Positions 16,515-24,569 of a stretch of 29,240 nucleotides of DNA are shown piece by piece; position 1 is the stretch's first letter; the number at the start of each line of letters is the position of its first letter. The stretch spans positions 1-29,240 of the forward strand of contig CAZLEX010000019.1 in assembly GCA_964558655.1 (NCBI GenBank), read 5' to 3'. The translations under genes and the position numbers were made by a program. The notes below the pieces were generated by a model, which did no database searches, was not told the DNA's origin, and worked only from the letters and a program-made list of their open reading frames with translations. The DNA is from RGIG6353 sp964558655 (GTDB lineage: Bacteria; Bacillota; Clostridia; Oscillospirales; SIG627).

Positions 16515-18053
16515 ATAAAAAAACATTTATATCTTTCGGTCATATTTTCGGCACTTTTAACCGCACTGCCTTTTACTTTTCCCTGTTTGTTCTTTCTTGC
16601 TTTGATATCTCCGTCGCTGTTTTTTTATTTTCTTTTTTCGCAGGAAGAAAAGAAAAGAGTTGTCCCGATTTGTTTCATTTGGCCGTTTTGCTATTATTTT
16701 GGAATATATTATTATTTCATAGCTCTTTATCCGCTTGATTTTGCGGGACTGTCATCCGTTTCCTCTCTTGCGGTTGTGCTTGCGGGGTGGATCGGAATTT
16801 CGGCTTTTCAGGGACTTGAACTCGGTGTGTGTTTTTTGATTTTCAAAAAAATATCAAAAAAAATAACCCTTTGGTCTCCGTTGCTTCTCGGGGCACTGTT
16901 TTCGGTGTGCGAGTATATCCAGAGTTTGTGGTGGATCGGATTTCCGTGGGGACAGCTTTCTCTGACACAGTATAAATTTTTGCCGTTTATACAGTCGCTT
17001 TCACTTTTCGGTTCCTACTTTGTGACATTTCTTATTGTCGTTATTAACGGATATATCGCACTGTTTTTTTACACAAGAAAAAGAAAGTATTTAACGGTTG
17101 CGCTGACGGTTTTTTTACTGAATTTAACTTTCGGGCTTGTTCGCTGTGCATATTTGCCCGCAACGGACGGAAGTATCGTAATATCAACCGTACAGCCGTC
17201 CGTTACAACGGAGGAAAAATGGGAAGTAAGCGGCGAATATGTTTCTTCTCTTGAACTTCATTTAAAACTTTCGGAAAGTGTGCGTGACACCGATTTGATT
17301 TTGTGGCCGGAAACCGCCTTGCCTTACGAATTGTTCCTCTACGAAAACGATGTCGAAAAAATAGAAGAGTTTTGCGGGGAAAACGGTACGGATATTTTGG
17401 TGGGAACCTTTTTTACCGAAGCGGATAACGAATATAATGTTGCGGTATATTTTGGCGATACCGAAGAAAAAATGTACTCGAAACAACATCTTGTTCCGTT
17501 CGGAGAATATGTACCTCTAAGAAATTTTATCGTAAAAATGTTGCCTTTTCTCGATGAGATAAATATGCTGTCAAACGATTTGAGTGCGGGAGAAGAGTCG
17601 GTCGTATTTGATACGAAAAACGGAAAAATAGGTTCGCTTATCTGTTTTGATTCGATTTTTTCAAGCCTTGCACGCAATTCCGTTAAAAACGGTGCCGAGA
17701 TTTTATGTATTATTACTAACGATTCCTGGTATAAAGATTCGGTTGCACTTTCGCAGCATAACGCACAGGCGGTATTCAGAGCTGTCGAAAATAACCGGTG
17801 CGTTGCCCGCTGTGCAAATTCCGGCATCAGTTCTTTTATCAATTCACGCGGAGAAATAATGTATGCGTCGGAGCCGTATGAGGTTACAACTCACAGCGAA
17901 GAGTTACCGCTTATACAGCAAAAAACGCTTTATACAGTGATAGGCGATTCTTTCGCGGTGCTCGCTTTTTGCTTCGTTTTGTTATATGTCGTCTTTGACA
18001 AAAAGCAGTTGATTTCGAAAAAAATACAGCTCATGGCACGGCATAAAAGGTAA
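16515..18053 (+). CDS. lnt: Apolipoprotein N-acyltransferase, apparent ATA start
   Basis: A membrane enzyme that adds the third acyl chain to the N-terminal cysteine of lipoproteins. It has several N-terminal membrane segments, then a nitrilase-like domain with the catalytic triad E266 (WPETALPYE), K323 (YSKQHLVPFGEYVP) and C377 (GSLICFDSIF). The first canonical in-frame start is TTG 16587, which cuts through the first membrane helix and has no ribosome binding site. Upstream codons read KKHLYLSVIFSALLTALPF, a proper N-terminus, and GGAGG at 16501-16505 is placed 9 bases before ATA at 16515. With that start the protein has 512 residues. Either ATA initiates or an ATG has been altered. It is followed by a bidirectional terminator. 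Confidence 0.88.
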   Translation: MKKHLYLSVIFSALLTALPFTFPCLFFLALISPSLFFYFLFSQEEKKRVVPICFIWPFCYYFGIYYYFIALYPLDFAGLSSVSSLAVVLAGWIGISAFQGLELGVCFLIFKKISKKITLWSPLLLGALFSVCEYIQSLWWIGFPWGQLSLTQYKFLPFIQSLSLFGSYFVTFLIVVINGYIALFFYTRKRKYLTVALTVFLLNLTFGLVRCAYLPATDGSIVISTVQPSVTTEEKWEVSGEYVSSLELHLKLSESVRDTDLILWPETALPYELFLYENDVEKIEEFCGENGTDILVGTFFTEADNEYNVAVYFGDTEEKMYSKQHLVPFGEYVPLRNFIVKMLPFLDEINMLSNDLSAGEESVVFDTKNGKIGSLICFDSIFSSLARNSVKNGAEILCIITNDSWYKDSVALSQHNAQAVFRAVENNRCVARCANSGISSFINSRGEIMYASEPYEVTTHSEELPLIQQKTLYTVIGDSFAVLAFCFVLLYVVFDKKQLISKKIQLMARHKR

Positions 18054-18060
18054 AGAATAT

Positions 18061-18102
18061 AAAAATGCGGTATAACCGTTTTTCAGGTTATACCGCATTT
18101 TT
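18061..18102. terminator. Bidirectional intrinsic terminator between lnt and rsmA
   Basis: A perfect 17-bp inverted repeat (AAAAATGCGGTATAACC / GGTTATACCGCATTTTT) with an 8-base loop. The A-run and T-run at its ends serve transcripts from both sides, as expected between two convergent genes. Confidence 0.93.
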
Positions 18103-18110
18103 GAGTTTTG

Positions 18111-18989
18111 TCAATTCAACTTAATTTTTTTGTAAATTTCATCGGATAAATCGGACAGCTGTTTGAGTGTGAGGGCTTCGCCTCTTACCGATACATCAAG
18201 ACGGGCATTTTCTATGCACTCGGTAAGCTCGTCTTTTGATAATGTGCCGAATTCCGTCGACAGCGAATTTAAAAGAGTTTTTCTTCTGAGTGCAAAAGCT
18301 CCTCTGATTGTGCGGGACAGACATTCCGGACTTACGGGAGAGACTGTTTTTTCTTTGTGCGGTTTAAATTGCACAACCGTAGATGTAACATCGGGACGAG
18401 GCATAAAATTTCCGGGTGAAACATCAAAAAGGCGTGAAATTTGAGCGTAGTATTCGGCTTGCGGTGTAATTGCCCCGTACTGTGCCGATCCTGCTTTTGC
18501 GGTCAATCGCTGTGCAACCTCTTTCTGCATCATCACAACTATTTTTTCTATCTTTGCCGAACTTTCTAAAATTTTCATTACGATGGGCGTGGTTATGTAA
18601 TAGGGGAGATTCGCACAAACGGTGACGGTATATCCCCGAAAGTTTTCTTCTATAAATTCTTTGAGGTCTATTTTCAGAATATCTTCGTTTATGACAGTGA
18701 TATTGTCAAATTCCGAAAGAGTTTTTTTAAGAACGGGTAGTAGCCCTGAATCTATTTCAAAAGCCGTTACGTTGTCGTGTATCTTTGCAAGTTCGCATGT
18801 AAGGCTTCCGATTCCGGGACCGATTTCAATGCAGGCTGAGGGCGATGAGCCGGATTTTGACGAAGCGGCTATCTTTTTCGGTATTTCCGGATTTATCAAA
18901 AAATTTTGCCCGAATTTTTTTTTGAGTTTAAAATCAAATTCGTCACAAACGGCAGCGATGACCGAAGGGCTTGTAAGATTCATTTGCAT
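18111..18989 (-). CDS. rsmA: 16S rRNA dimethyladenosine transferase (KsgA)
   Basis: Dimethylates two adjacent adenosines near the 3' end of 16S rRNA during small-subunit maturation. The protein has 292 residues. The S-adenosylmethionine site is CIEIGPGIGSLT, the target-base motif is NLPYYITTP, and the N-terminal KKKFGQNFL is a family hallmark. Start: ATG 18989 lies only four bases from AAGGAG, and a second in-frame ATG at 18983 has ten bases of spacing; either may be used, giving 292 or 290 residues. A promoter with TTTACT and TAAAAT lies upstream, so it is transcribed alone and diverges from ribF. Confidence 0.96.
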   Translation of the reverse strand: MQMNLTSPSVIAAVCDEFDFKLKKKFGQNFLINPEIPKKIAASSKSGSSPSACIEIGPGIGSLTCELAKIHDNVTAFEIDSGLLPVLKKTLSEFDNITVINEDILKIDLKEFIEENFRGYTVTVCANLPYYITTPIVMKILESSAKIEKIVVMMQKEVAQRLTAKAGSAQYGAITPQAEYYAQISRLFDVSPGNFMPRPDVTSTVVQFKPHKEKTVSPVSPECLSRTIRGAFALRRKTLLNSLSTEFGTLSKDELTECIENARLDVSVRGEALTLKQLSDLSDEIYKKIKLN

Positions 18990-19006
18990 ACATCTCCTTT
19001 TTGTTA

Positions 19007-19035
19007 ATTTTACAGCAAAAACATAAAAAAGTAAA
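19007..19035 (-). promoter_or_regulatory. Promoter of rsmA
   Basis: On the minus strand, TTTACT (plus 19030-19035) and TAAAAT (plus 19007-19012) are spaced by 17 bases, just upstream of the rsmA ribosome binding site. Confidence 0.55.
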
Positions 19036-19056
19036 TCCTTTGTATGATTTTTTCCC

Positions 19057-19085
19057 TTGTAAATATCTGTTCGGTGTGATATACT
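19057..19085 (+). promoter_or_regulatory. Promoter of ribF
   Basis: TTGTAA (19057-19062) and TATACT (19080-19085) have ideal 17-base spacing, with a TG at 19077-19078 forming an extended -10. The transcript would start near 19092, leaving about 30 bases of leader, too short for an FMN riboswitch. Confidence 0.75.
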
Positions 19086-19119
19086 TATTACGAATTAAGA
19101 AAGATATCGGTATTGGAAT

Positions 19120-20055
19120 ATGCAGATTTATAACAGTTCAAATATAAATAAAAAGAGTCGCGTGGTCGCACTCGGCTTTTTTGACGGAGTTCATTTGGGA
19201 CATCGTCAACTCGTGCGAACAGCGGTTGAAAAAGCCCTGATTCTCGGCGTTGAAAGCGTGATTTATACATTTAAGGCACCGCCTAAAGAATTACTGTTTC
19301 CGAATGAGAAAATAAGATGTATAGACACAAACTCCAAAAAAGCCGAACTTTTTGAATCTCTCGGTGTAAACGGTGTAATTTTTGAGAATTTTGCAAGGGT
19401 TTGCGATTTTTCACCTATGGAGTTCGTAGAAAAAATACTTGTGGGTGAGCTTGGTGCTTTGCACATCGTTTGCGGGTATAATTTTAAATTCGGCAAGGGA
19501 AATACAGGCGATGTCGATACACTTCGCTCTTGCCTTAAACTGTTTAATATCGGAATAACCGTAATTCCGCCGGTATGTGTGAACGGCTTTTCCGTAAGTT
19601 CCGGAAGAATAAGAGCATTGCTTGAAGAAGGAAAAATCGAAGAGGCAAATATATTGCTTGACCGTCCTTTTTCTTTAAGCGGAACTGTCGAGCATGGGCA
19701 TCGAATAGGGCATAAATTGGGATTCCCGACTGTAAACATATGTTTTTCCGATAGGACAGTAAGACTTCCGAACGGGGTTTATTTTACAAAAACTCAAGTG
19801 GGGGATTCCTCTTATCTGTCTGTCACGAATGTCGGGATTCGTCCCACCGTAAGAGACGGAGAGACAAGACCTGTATGTGAAACGCATATTTTAGATTTCA
19901 AGTCCGATATTTACGGTGAAAAAATAGGCCTCGACTTTTTTAAAATGTCAAGGCGTGAGATTTGCTTTCCGTCGTTTGATTTACTCACAGAGGCATTAAA
20001 AAACGATGTCGAAGAGGCTGTCGAATATTTTAACGAAAAGGAGGAAAAGGAATGA
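19120..20055 (+). CDS. ribF: Bifunctional riboflavin kinase / FAD synthetase
   Basis: Makes FMN from riboflavin and then FAD. The 311-residue protein has the N-terminal nucleotidyltransferase domain (VVALGFFDGVHLGHRQL at about 15-31, VSSGRIRALLEEG at about 154-166) and the C-terminal kinase domain (GHRIGHKLGFPTVNI, NGVYF, and ETHILDF). The start ATG 19120 has only a weak GGA just upstream, so initiation may be inefficient. The stop overlaps the start of the carboxypeptidase gene (ATGA), so the two are coupled. No riboswitch sits in front. Confidence 0.95.
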   Translation: MQIYNSSNINKKSRVVALGFFDGVHLGHRQLVRTAVEKALILGVESVIYTFKAPPKELLFPNEKIRCIDTNSKKAELFESLGVNGVIFENFARVCDFSPMEFVEKILVGELGALHIVCGYNFKFGKGNTGDVDTLRSCLKLFNIGITVIPPVCVNGFSVSSGRIRALLEEGKIEEANILLDRPFSLSGTVEHGHRIGHKLGFPTVNICFSDRTVRLPNGVYFTKTQVGDSSYLSVTNVGIRPTVRDGETRPVCETHILDFKSDIYGEKIGLDFFKMSRREICFPSFDLLTEALKNDVEEAVEYFNEKEEKE

Positions 20056-21383
20056 AAAAAATTTTTGTGTTGGCTGTTTTGCTGACTTTTTTACTTTCTT
20101 TTACCGCCTTTGCCGATAATGTACAGCTGCCCGAAATAGATTCGGGTTATGCGGTGGTTTACAACACGCAAAGCGAAAAATATCTTTACGACAAAAAATC
20201 GTCCTCAATCATATATCCGGCTTCTCTTACAAAAATCATGACGGGACTCATCGCTTGCGAATATTATTCGGAACACGGTAATGTGACCGTAACGGTCACC
20301 GAAAGTGCTCTGAAAGATGTGCAGGGGAATAAAGTCGGTCTCAAAGCTGGGGAGCAAGTAAATTTTTATGATTTGATAGCGGCTCTTTTGGTGGGAAGCG
20401 GAAACGATGCCGCTTATGTAATTGCCGAAACGGTAGGTGGCACGGTTGACGGCTTTGTTGAAATTATGAACGAAAAGGCAGAGTCGTTGGGTATGAACAA
20501 TACGAATTATTCAAATCCCGGCGGATACCACTCGCCTTATATGTATACAACTTTGAAAGATCAGGTCTTGCTGTGCACAAAAACAGTTGAAAATTCCGTT
20601 TTTATGAATATTTCTTCTTTGATAAAATACGATATGCCTTCGACAAATCTTTGCACAAAGCGTACATTTACAAATTCAAACTTGCTTTTCGATCCTAATC
20701 ACTGGCAGAGGTATTACACGGAAAATACTTCGGGTTTCAATGTGGGTATGACTTCGGAAGCCGGCTGGTGTATGGCGACATCTTACGATAACGACGGTCA
20801 GTGTGAAATAATCATAGTGTCCGGCGGAAAAGTTGACGGATACGACCAAATATACCTTGAAGATGTAAAAAAACTGATAGAATACTCTTCGAACGCTTAC
20901 TCATATGTAAAAATAGTGGACAGTAAAGATGCGAAGCTTGAGGTACCCGTGAGACTCAGTGCCGATAAGGACAGCCTGATACTTGCAACGGAAAAAGAGA
21001 TGGTTGCACTTCTTCCGAACGGTGTAGATGTTTCGTCTGAGGTAACGCTTGAAACTACTTTATATCGGGAAACATTCGACGCCGAAATAAAAGCGGGAGA
21101 AGTGTTCGGAAAACTGTCGGCATATTATGAAGGCGAGCTGATAGGGGAGGTAAATCTCGTTGCCCTTACAAGTATAAAACGGAGCACATGGCTGTGGCTG
21201 GTCGATGTAGCCGACAAATTCTTTTCAAACCCTTATGTTAAGTCGACACTTCGCTTTCTGTCTTCGGTTGCATTTGCTCTTTTCACCGGCTTTTTTATTC
21301 GCTTTTGCATAAAGAAAAGGCGTCGTGCCGTTATGATTCACCGTGCGAAGTTAAAAAATATACACTATGCAAAAAAACATTAA
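20052..21383 (+). CDS. D-alanyl-D-alanine carboxypeptidase-like (PBP5/DacF type) with altered KTG motif
   Basis: A 443-residue exported peptidoglycan enzyme of the S11 family, which normally trims the terminal D-Ala of stem peptides. It has a signal peptide (MKKIFVLAVLLTFLLSFTAFA), the catalytic SxxK tetrad S58-L-T-K61, and SGN at 116-118. In place of the usual KTG box it reads SGFNVGMTSEAGWC, so N230-V-G replaces K-T-G while the rest of the motif context is kept. A C-terminal membrane segment (about 390-415) is followed by a basic cytoplasmic tail rather than the amphipathic helix of E. coli PBP5. AGGAGG lies 7 bases before ATG. Its 3' end overlaps that of convergent ruvX by 4 bases. Activity may be reduced or changed. 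Confidence 0.88.
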   Translation: MKKIFVLAVLLTFLLSFTAFADNVQLPEIDSGYAVVYNTQSEKYLYDKKSSSIIYPASLTKIMTGLIACEYYSEHGNVTVTVTESALKDVQGNKVGLKAGEQVNFYDLIAALLVGSGNDAAYVIAETVGGTVDGFVEIMNEKAESLGMNNTNYSNPGGYHSPYMYTTLKDQVLLCTKTVENSVFMNISSLIKYDMPSTNLCTKRTFTNSNLLFDPNHWQRYYTENTSGFNVGMTSEAGWCMATSYDNDGQCEIIIVSGGKVDGYDQIYLEDVKKLIEYSSNAYSYVKIVDSKDAKLEVPVRLSADKDSLILATEKEMVALLPNGVDVSSEVTLETTLYRETFDAEIKAGEVFGKLSAYYEGELIGEVNLVALTSIKRSTWLWLVDVADKFFSNPYVKSTLRFLSSVAFALFTGFFIRFCIKKRRRAVMIHRAKLKNIHYAKKH

Positions 21384-21808
21384 TCTTTCGTTTTTAAATT
21401 TCGCCTTTTGTCAATGAATGTTTGGAGTATAATTTCGGCTGAAATGGTGTCGACAAGGGATTTTTTCTTTCCTCTTTTTACTCCGTTTTCATTCATTATG
21501 TTGTGTGCCGTAACCGTCGTGCGTCTCTCGTCCATGCATTCGACGGGAACGGATATGCGTTCTTTGAGCATATTACAAAACAGTTCGGTTTTTTGTGCTC
21601 TTTCTCCGCGAGTTCCGTCCATGTTCAAAGGAAGACCGACCACAATCATTTCCGCTTTTTCTTCGAGAGCTATCTTTGCGGATATGTCGGAAGCTTCCGT
21701 CATTCCTTTGACTTTTTCGGTGTGAAGACCGAATGAGAGTTTTTCGTCTTTGTCGCATACGGCAAATCCGACTCTTGCGTCTCCGTAGTCAATTCCCAAA
21801 ATTCTGAT
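21380..21808 (-). CDS. ruvX: Putative pre-16S rRNA nuclease / Holliday junction resolvase-like (YqgF), apparent ATC start
   Basis: RNase H-fold nuclease family, linked to 16S rRNA 5'-end processing. Acidic active-site residues lie in GIDYGDARVG, MDERRTT and SLVDTISAEIIL, and VVGLPLNMDGTRGERA is the family loop. The family N-terminus is M-R-I-L-G-I-D-Y-G. Here the frame reads ATC AGA ATT TTG GGA ATT GAC TAC, with GAGGTG (overlapping the previous gene's TGA) ideally spaced before ATC at 21808. The first canonical start is TTG 21799, 16 bases from the ribosome binding site, which would remove the first beta strand's lead residues. With ATC the protein has 142 residues. The gene is the second of a two-gene minus operon. 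Confidence 0.85.
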   Translation of the reverse strand: MRILGIDYGDARVGFAVCDKDEKLSFGLHTEKVKGMTEASDISAKIALEEKAEMIVVGLPLNMDGTRGERAQKTELFCNMLKERISVPVECMDERRTTVTAHNIMNENGVKRGKKKSLVDTISAEIILQTFIDKRRNLKTKD

Positions 21809-21817
21809 AATAACACC

Positions 21818-23059
21818 TCATTTCACATATTCTATTGCAATATTGCCTTCGGAAGAAATAATCGAGGCACAAACGCCGCCCTCCGAAAGCGAAGTAAGAG
21901 ATTCTTTTAAATCTTCTTGAGAAATCGAAGTTTTCAAAATATTTATTTTTGTATTGTCGATTTTTTCAAGAATTAAAAATTCTCCGCTCTTAATTTCTCC
22001 GGGAACTTTTATTGGCTGAGATTCACGCAGCGTTGATAAATTAAAGACCGCCGCACAGCAGTTGTAAGATGTATCGGTGTATGCGTATGTGAAAACGATG
22101 TCGGTTATACCGTTATTGTCAAAGTCGCAAGTATCTATATCCAATACGCCGTAATCGGAATTTTGTCTTCCCAATGAATACAGAACTCCGTCATAGGCCA
22201 CGAAAGTCCGATAATTGCATTTAAATACGGTCGCCGAAGTTTCGTTAAAAAATTCATCTGTTGACAGCTCCGTAAAAACAGGCGTATCCGTTAACTCATA
22301 AGAATTTTTTTCACACCAGGCACTGTAAAGGCTTAGGAAATCGTCAGAAGTTGTTCGGATAACGGTTTTTTCTTCCTCTTCCGGCTTGTCGGGGTATACA
22401 TATTCAATCATATCTCTGAATACGGCAAGATTGTTTTTTTCTCTTTCTTCGAGTTTGTTTTTGCTTTCCGTTACGGATACCGGATATCTTACGAAAACGA
22501 GTGTGTCTGCGGGAAGTTTGCAGAAACCGGGCAAATAAAAGATATCGAGGTCTTTTAAGTAAATCGAATATTCGTCATTTGCGTTTTCGGGAGTATATCC
22601 CAGTATTTCCGACAGAGGCATCAGAATTTTCTGCTCCAAAGCCATATTGTAATATGTTTCGCTTGTGAAGTATATCATTGAATCGCCGGCTACAAGTTCC
22701 GCTATAAAACGCTGTCCCGAAGCGTTGTCGATTTCGTGGGAAGTGTAAGTGGTTTCATTGAAATTTTGTGCTTTACCGGGATCGAGAACGGTTAATTCTA
22801 TGTAGTCAATGCTTTTCTTTCCGTCTTTGTTATAGTCCTCTTTCATAAATTTTGCGGCGGATTCCTGTATTTCTCCCTGACTTGTAAAAGAAATCGATGC
22901 TGTCCCCATGTAAAGAAAGTTGGCATCGGGCGACTTCTTTGAAAAAGTCTGTACGAGACATACGGCTAAAAATATCAGCGACACCGTAACGATTATTACA
23001 GTGTATTTATGATGATACCAAAAGTTTTCAACCTTTTGCGAGAAAGTCATCTTTTCCAT
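21818..23059 (-). CDS. Membrane-anchored extracellular protein of unknown function
   Basis: A 413-residue protein with a short cytoplasmic N-terminus (about 1-17, FSQKVENFWYHHKYT), one membrane helix (about 18-38) and a large outside domain. ATG 23059 has GAGG five bases upstream. The N-terminal layout, KVENFWYHHKY followed by a helix and a beta-rich domain, recalls a common uncharacterised Clostridia family. Calcium-loop-like acidic stretches occur at 75-84 (DYNKDGKKS) and 312-320 (DFDNNGITD), the latter resembling FG-GAP/VCBS-type repeats. There is no catalytic motif I can name. Its stop overlaps the ribosome binding site of ruvX, so the two are coupled, which is an unexpected pairing. Confidence 0.8.
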   Translation of the reverse strand: MEKMTFSQKVENFWYHHKYTVIIVTVSLIFLAVCLVQTFSKKSPDANFLYMGTASISFTSQGEIQESAAKFMKEDYNKDGKKSIDYIELTVLDPGKAQNFNETTYTSHEIDNASGQRFIAELVAGDSMIYFTSETYYNMALEQKILMPLSEILGYTPENANDEYSIYLKDLDIFYLPGFCKLPADTLVFVRYPVSVTESKNKLEEREKNNLAVFRDMIEYVYPDKPEEEEKTVIRTTSDDFLSLYSAWCEKNSYELTDTPVFTELSTDEFFNETSATVFKCNYRTFVAYDGVLYSLGRQNSDYGVLDIDTCDFDNNGITDIVFTYAYTDTSYNCCAAVFNLSTLRESQPIKVPGEIKSGEFLILEKIDNTKINILKTSISQEDLKESLTSLSEGGVCASIISSEGNIAIEYVK

Positions 23060-23207
23060 AATTACCTCATATACTTGTTTTTATGTATTTTATCATATAA
23101 CAGTTAATAAATCCAGCATTATTTAAAATATTTATCGTTTATTTTCATTTGACAGCACATAAAGTTTAATCTTTGTAAAAATAAAGTCGGGATTTTCGGA
23201 AAAAGTG

Positions 23208-23235
23208 TTGACAAATAATTTTAAGATGATAAAAT
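23208..23235 (+). promoter_or_regulatory. Promoter of the AraM-like operon
   Basis: TTGACA (23208-23213) and TAAAAT (23230-23235) are spaced by 16 bases, a strong housekeeping-type promoter 37 bases before the start codon. The remaining divergent spacer (23060-23200) is A/T-rich with no gene. Confidence 0.8.
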
Positions 23236-23271
23236 AACAGTGTTGATTATTTTTTTCGAAAGGTTTACAAG

Positions 23272-24534
23272 ATGGATTTTCGGGAATTGTTAAGGGATTT
23301 TAAGTGCGAGTGCGGAAAAGAGCATACCTGTGCAATTAAGAATATCGAAATAGGCGAGGGTGCAATAGGGAAGATTCACTATCTGACGGCAGGTTATAAA
23401 AACATACTCCTCGTTGCCGACAAAAACACATATTCCGCCTGCGGAGAAGAAGTTAAAAAACAGCTTGCCGAAAAATGCGAAAATGTACATATATTCGAGA
23501 GTGACGGCTTTTTGGTTCCGAATGAAAATTCTATTGATTCTTTGAAAAGAAGTTTGACGGATAAGACGGATTTGCTTGTCGGAGTCGGTTCCGGAGTTAT
23601 ACAGGATTTGTGTAAATATGTCAGCTTTGAAGCGGGATTGCCGTATCATATTGTGGCAACCGCACCGTCAATGGACGGTTATGCGTCTGTCGGGGCGGCA
23701 ATGATTACGGGAAATATGAAAGTAACATACACCGCGCATGTTCCCGAGACGATAATAGGCGATGTAGATGTGCTTAAAAATGCTCCGATTGATTTGATTA
23801 AATCCGGATACGGAGATATTCTCGGCAAATTTTCCTGCTTGAACGATTGGAAACTAAGTCATGCCGTAAACGGTGAATACATCTGTGATTATGTTTATAA
23901 CATGACTTTTGATATGCTAAACAAAACAAAAGATTTGGGACCCAAACTTTTAAAGCGTGATGCCGGTGCGATTAAGACTCTTATGGAGGCTTTGGTAGGC
24001 GTCGGTATTGCAATGGCATATGTCGGAAATTCCAGGCCTGCTTCCGGCAGTGAGCACCATCTTTCGCATTTTTTTGAAATAACGGGACTTTTGGAACATA
24101 AGCCGTATTTTTTGCACGGCATAGATGTAGCTTATTCGGCACTGTATACCGAAAGCCTGCGTGAAGAACTTTTAAAGCTTGATGTGCTTCCTGAAGCGTA
24201 CTCAATGACGCAGGATGAATATTGCGAAAAAATCAGAGCTGTGTATCACGAGGCCGCCGATGGCGTAATATCGCTTCAGAATAAACTGAATTGGTATAAT
24301 AAAGGCAGAATTGAAATTTATAAGTCAAAATGGAATGAAATCAAGAGCATTTTGCTGGAAGCACCGTCATGCGATGAGATGATTGGTTATCTTAAATCGG
24401 TGGAACTCGATGTCGAAGATTTCAAAAAACAGTATGGCGACGAAAAAATACGGAATGCTGTTTGGTACGCCAAAGATTTAAAAGACCGGTACACTGTCCT
24501 TTGGCTGTATTTTGAATTGTGTTATATGAAATGA
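23272..24534 (+). CDS. Glycerol-1-phosphate dehydrogenase-like (AraM/EgsA) enzyme
   Basis: A 420-residue member of the iron-type dehydrogenase superfamily, closest by eye to AraM/EgsA, which reduce dihydroxyacetone phosphate to sn-glycerol 1-phosphate. The nucleotide-binding stretch is GVGSGVIQD at 104-112, followed by ATAPSMDGYAS at 129-139. Likely metal ligands are D182 (GYGDILGK), a His cluster at 262-266 (SEHHLSHFFE) and H282 (FLHGIDVAYS). It starts at ATG 23272, with GAAAGG eight bases upstream. The following two genes encode sugar isomerase-like barrels, so in this operon it probably oxidises or reduces a sugar-derived polyol phosphate. The true substrate is not set by sequence. Confidence 0.88.
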   Translation: MDFRELLRDFKCECGKEHTCAIKNIEIGEGAIGKIHYLTAGYKNILLVADKNTYSACGEEVKKQLAEKCENVHIFESDGFLVPNENSIDSLKRSLTDKTDLLVGVGSGVIQDLCKYVSFEAGLPYHIVATAPSMDGYASVGAAMITGNMKVTYTAHVPETIIGDVDVLKNAPIDLIKSGYGDILGKFSCLNDWKLSHAVNGEYICDYVYNMTFDMLNKTKDLGPKLLKRDAGAIKTLMEALVGVGIAMAYVGNSRPASGSEHHLSHFFEITGLLEHKPYFLHGIDVAYSALYTESLREELLKLDVLPEAYSMTQDEYCEKIRAVYHEAADGVISLQNKLNWYNKGRIEIYKSKWNEIKSILLEAPSCDEMIGYLKSVELDVEDFKKQYGDEKIRNAVWYAKDLKDRYTVLWLYFELCYMK

Positions 24535-24569
24535 AATTTCATTAAAAAATAAATTAAAAGGAGAATGTC

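Noticed and set aside
19086..19119. FMN riboswitch before ribF
   Set aside because: Only about 30 bases of leader lie between the promoter and the start codon.
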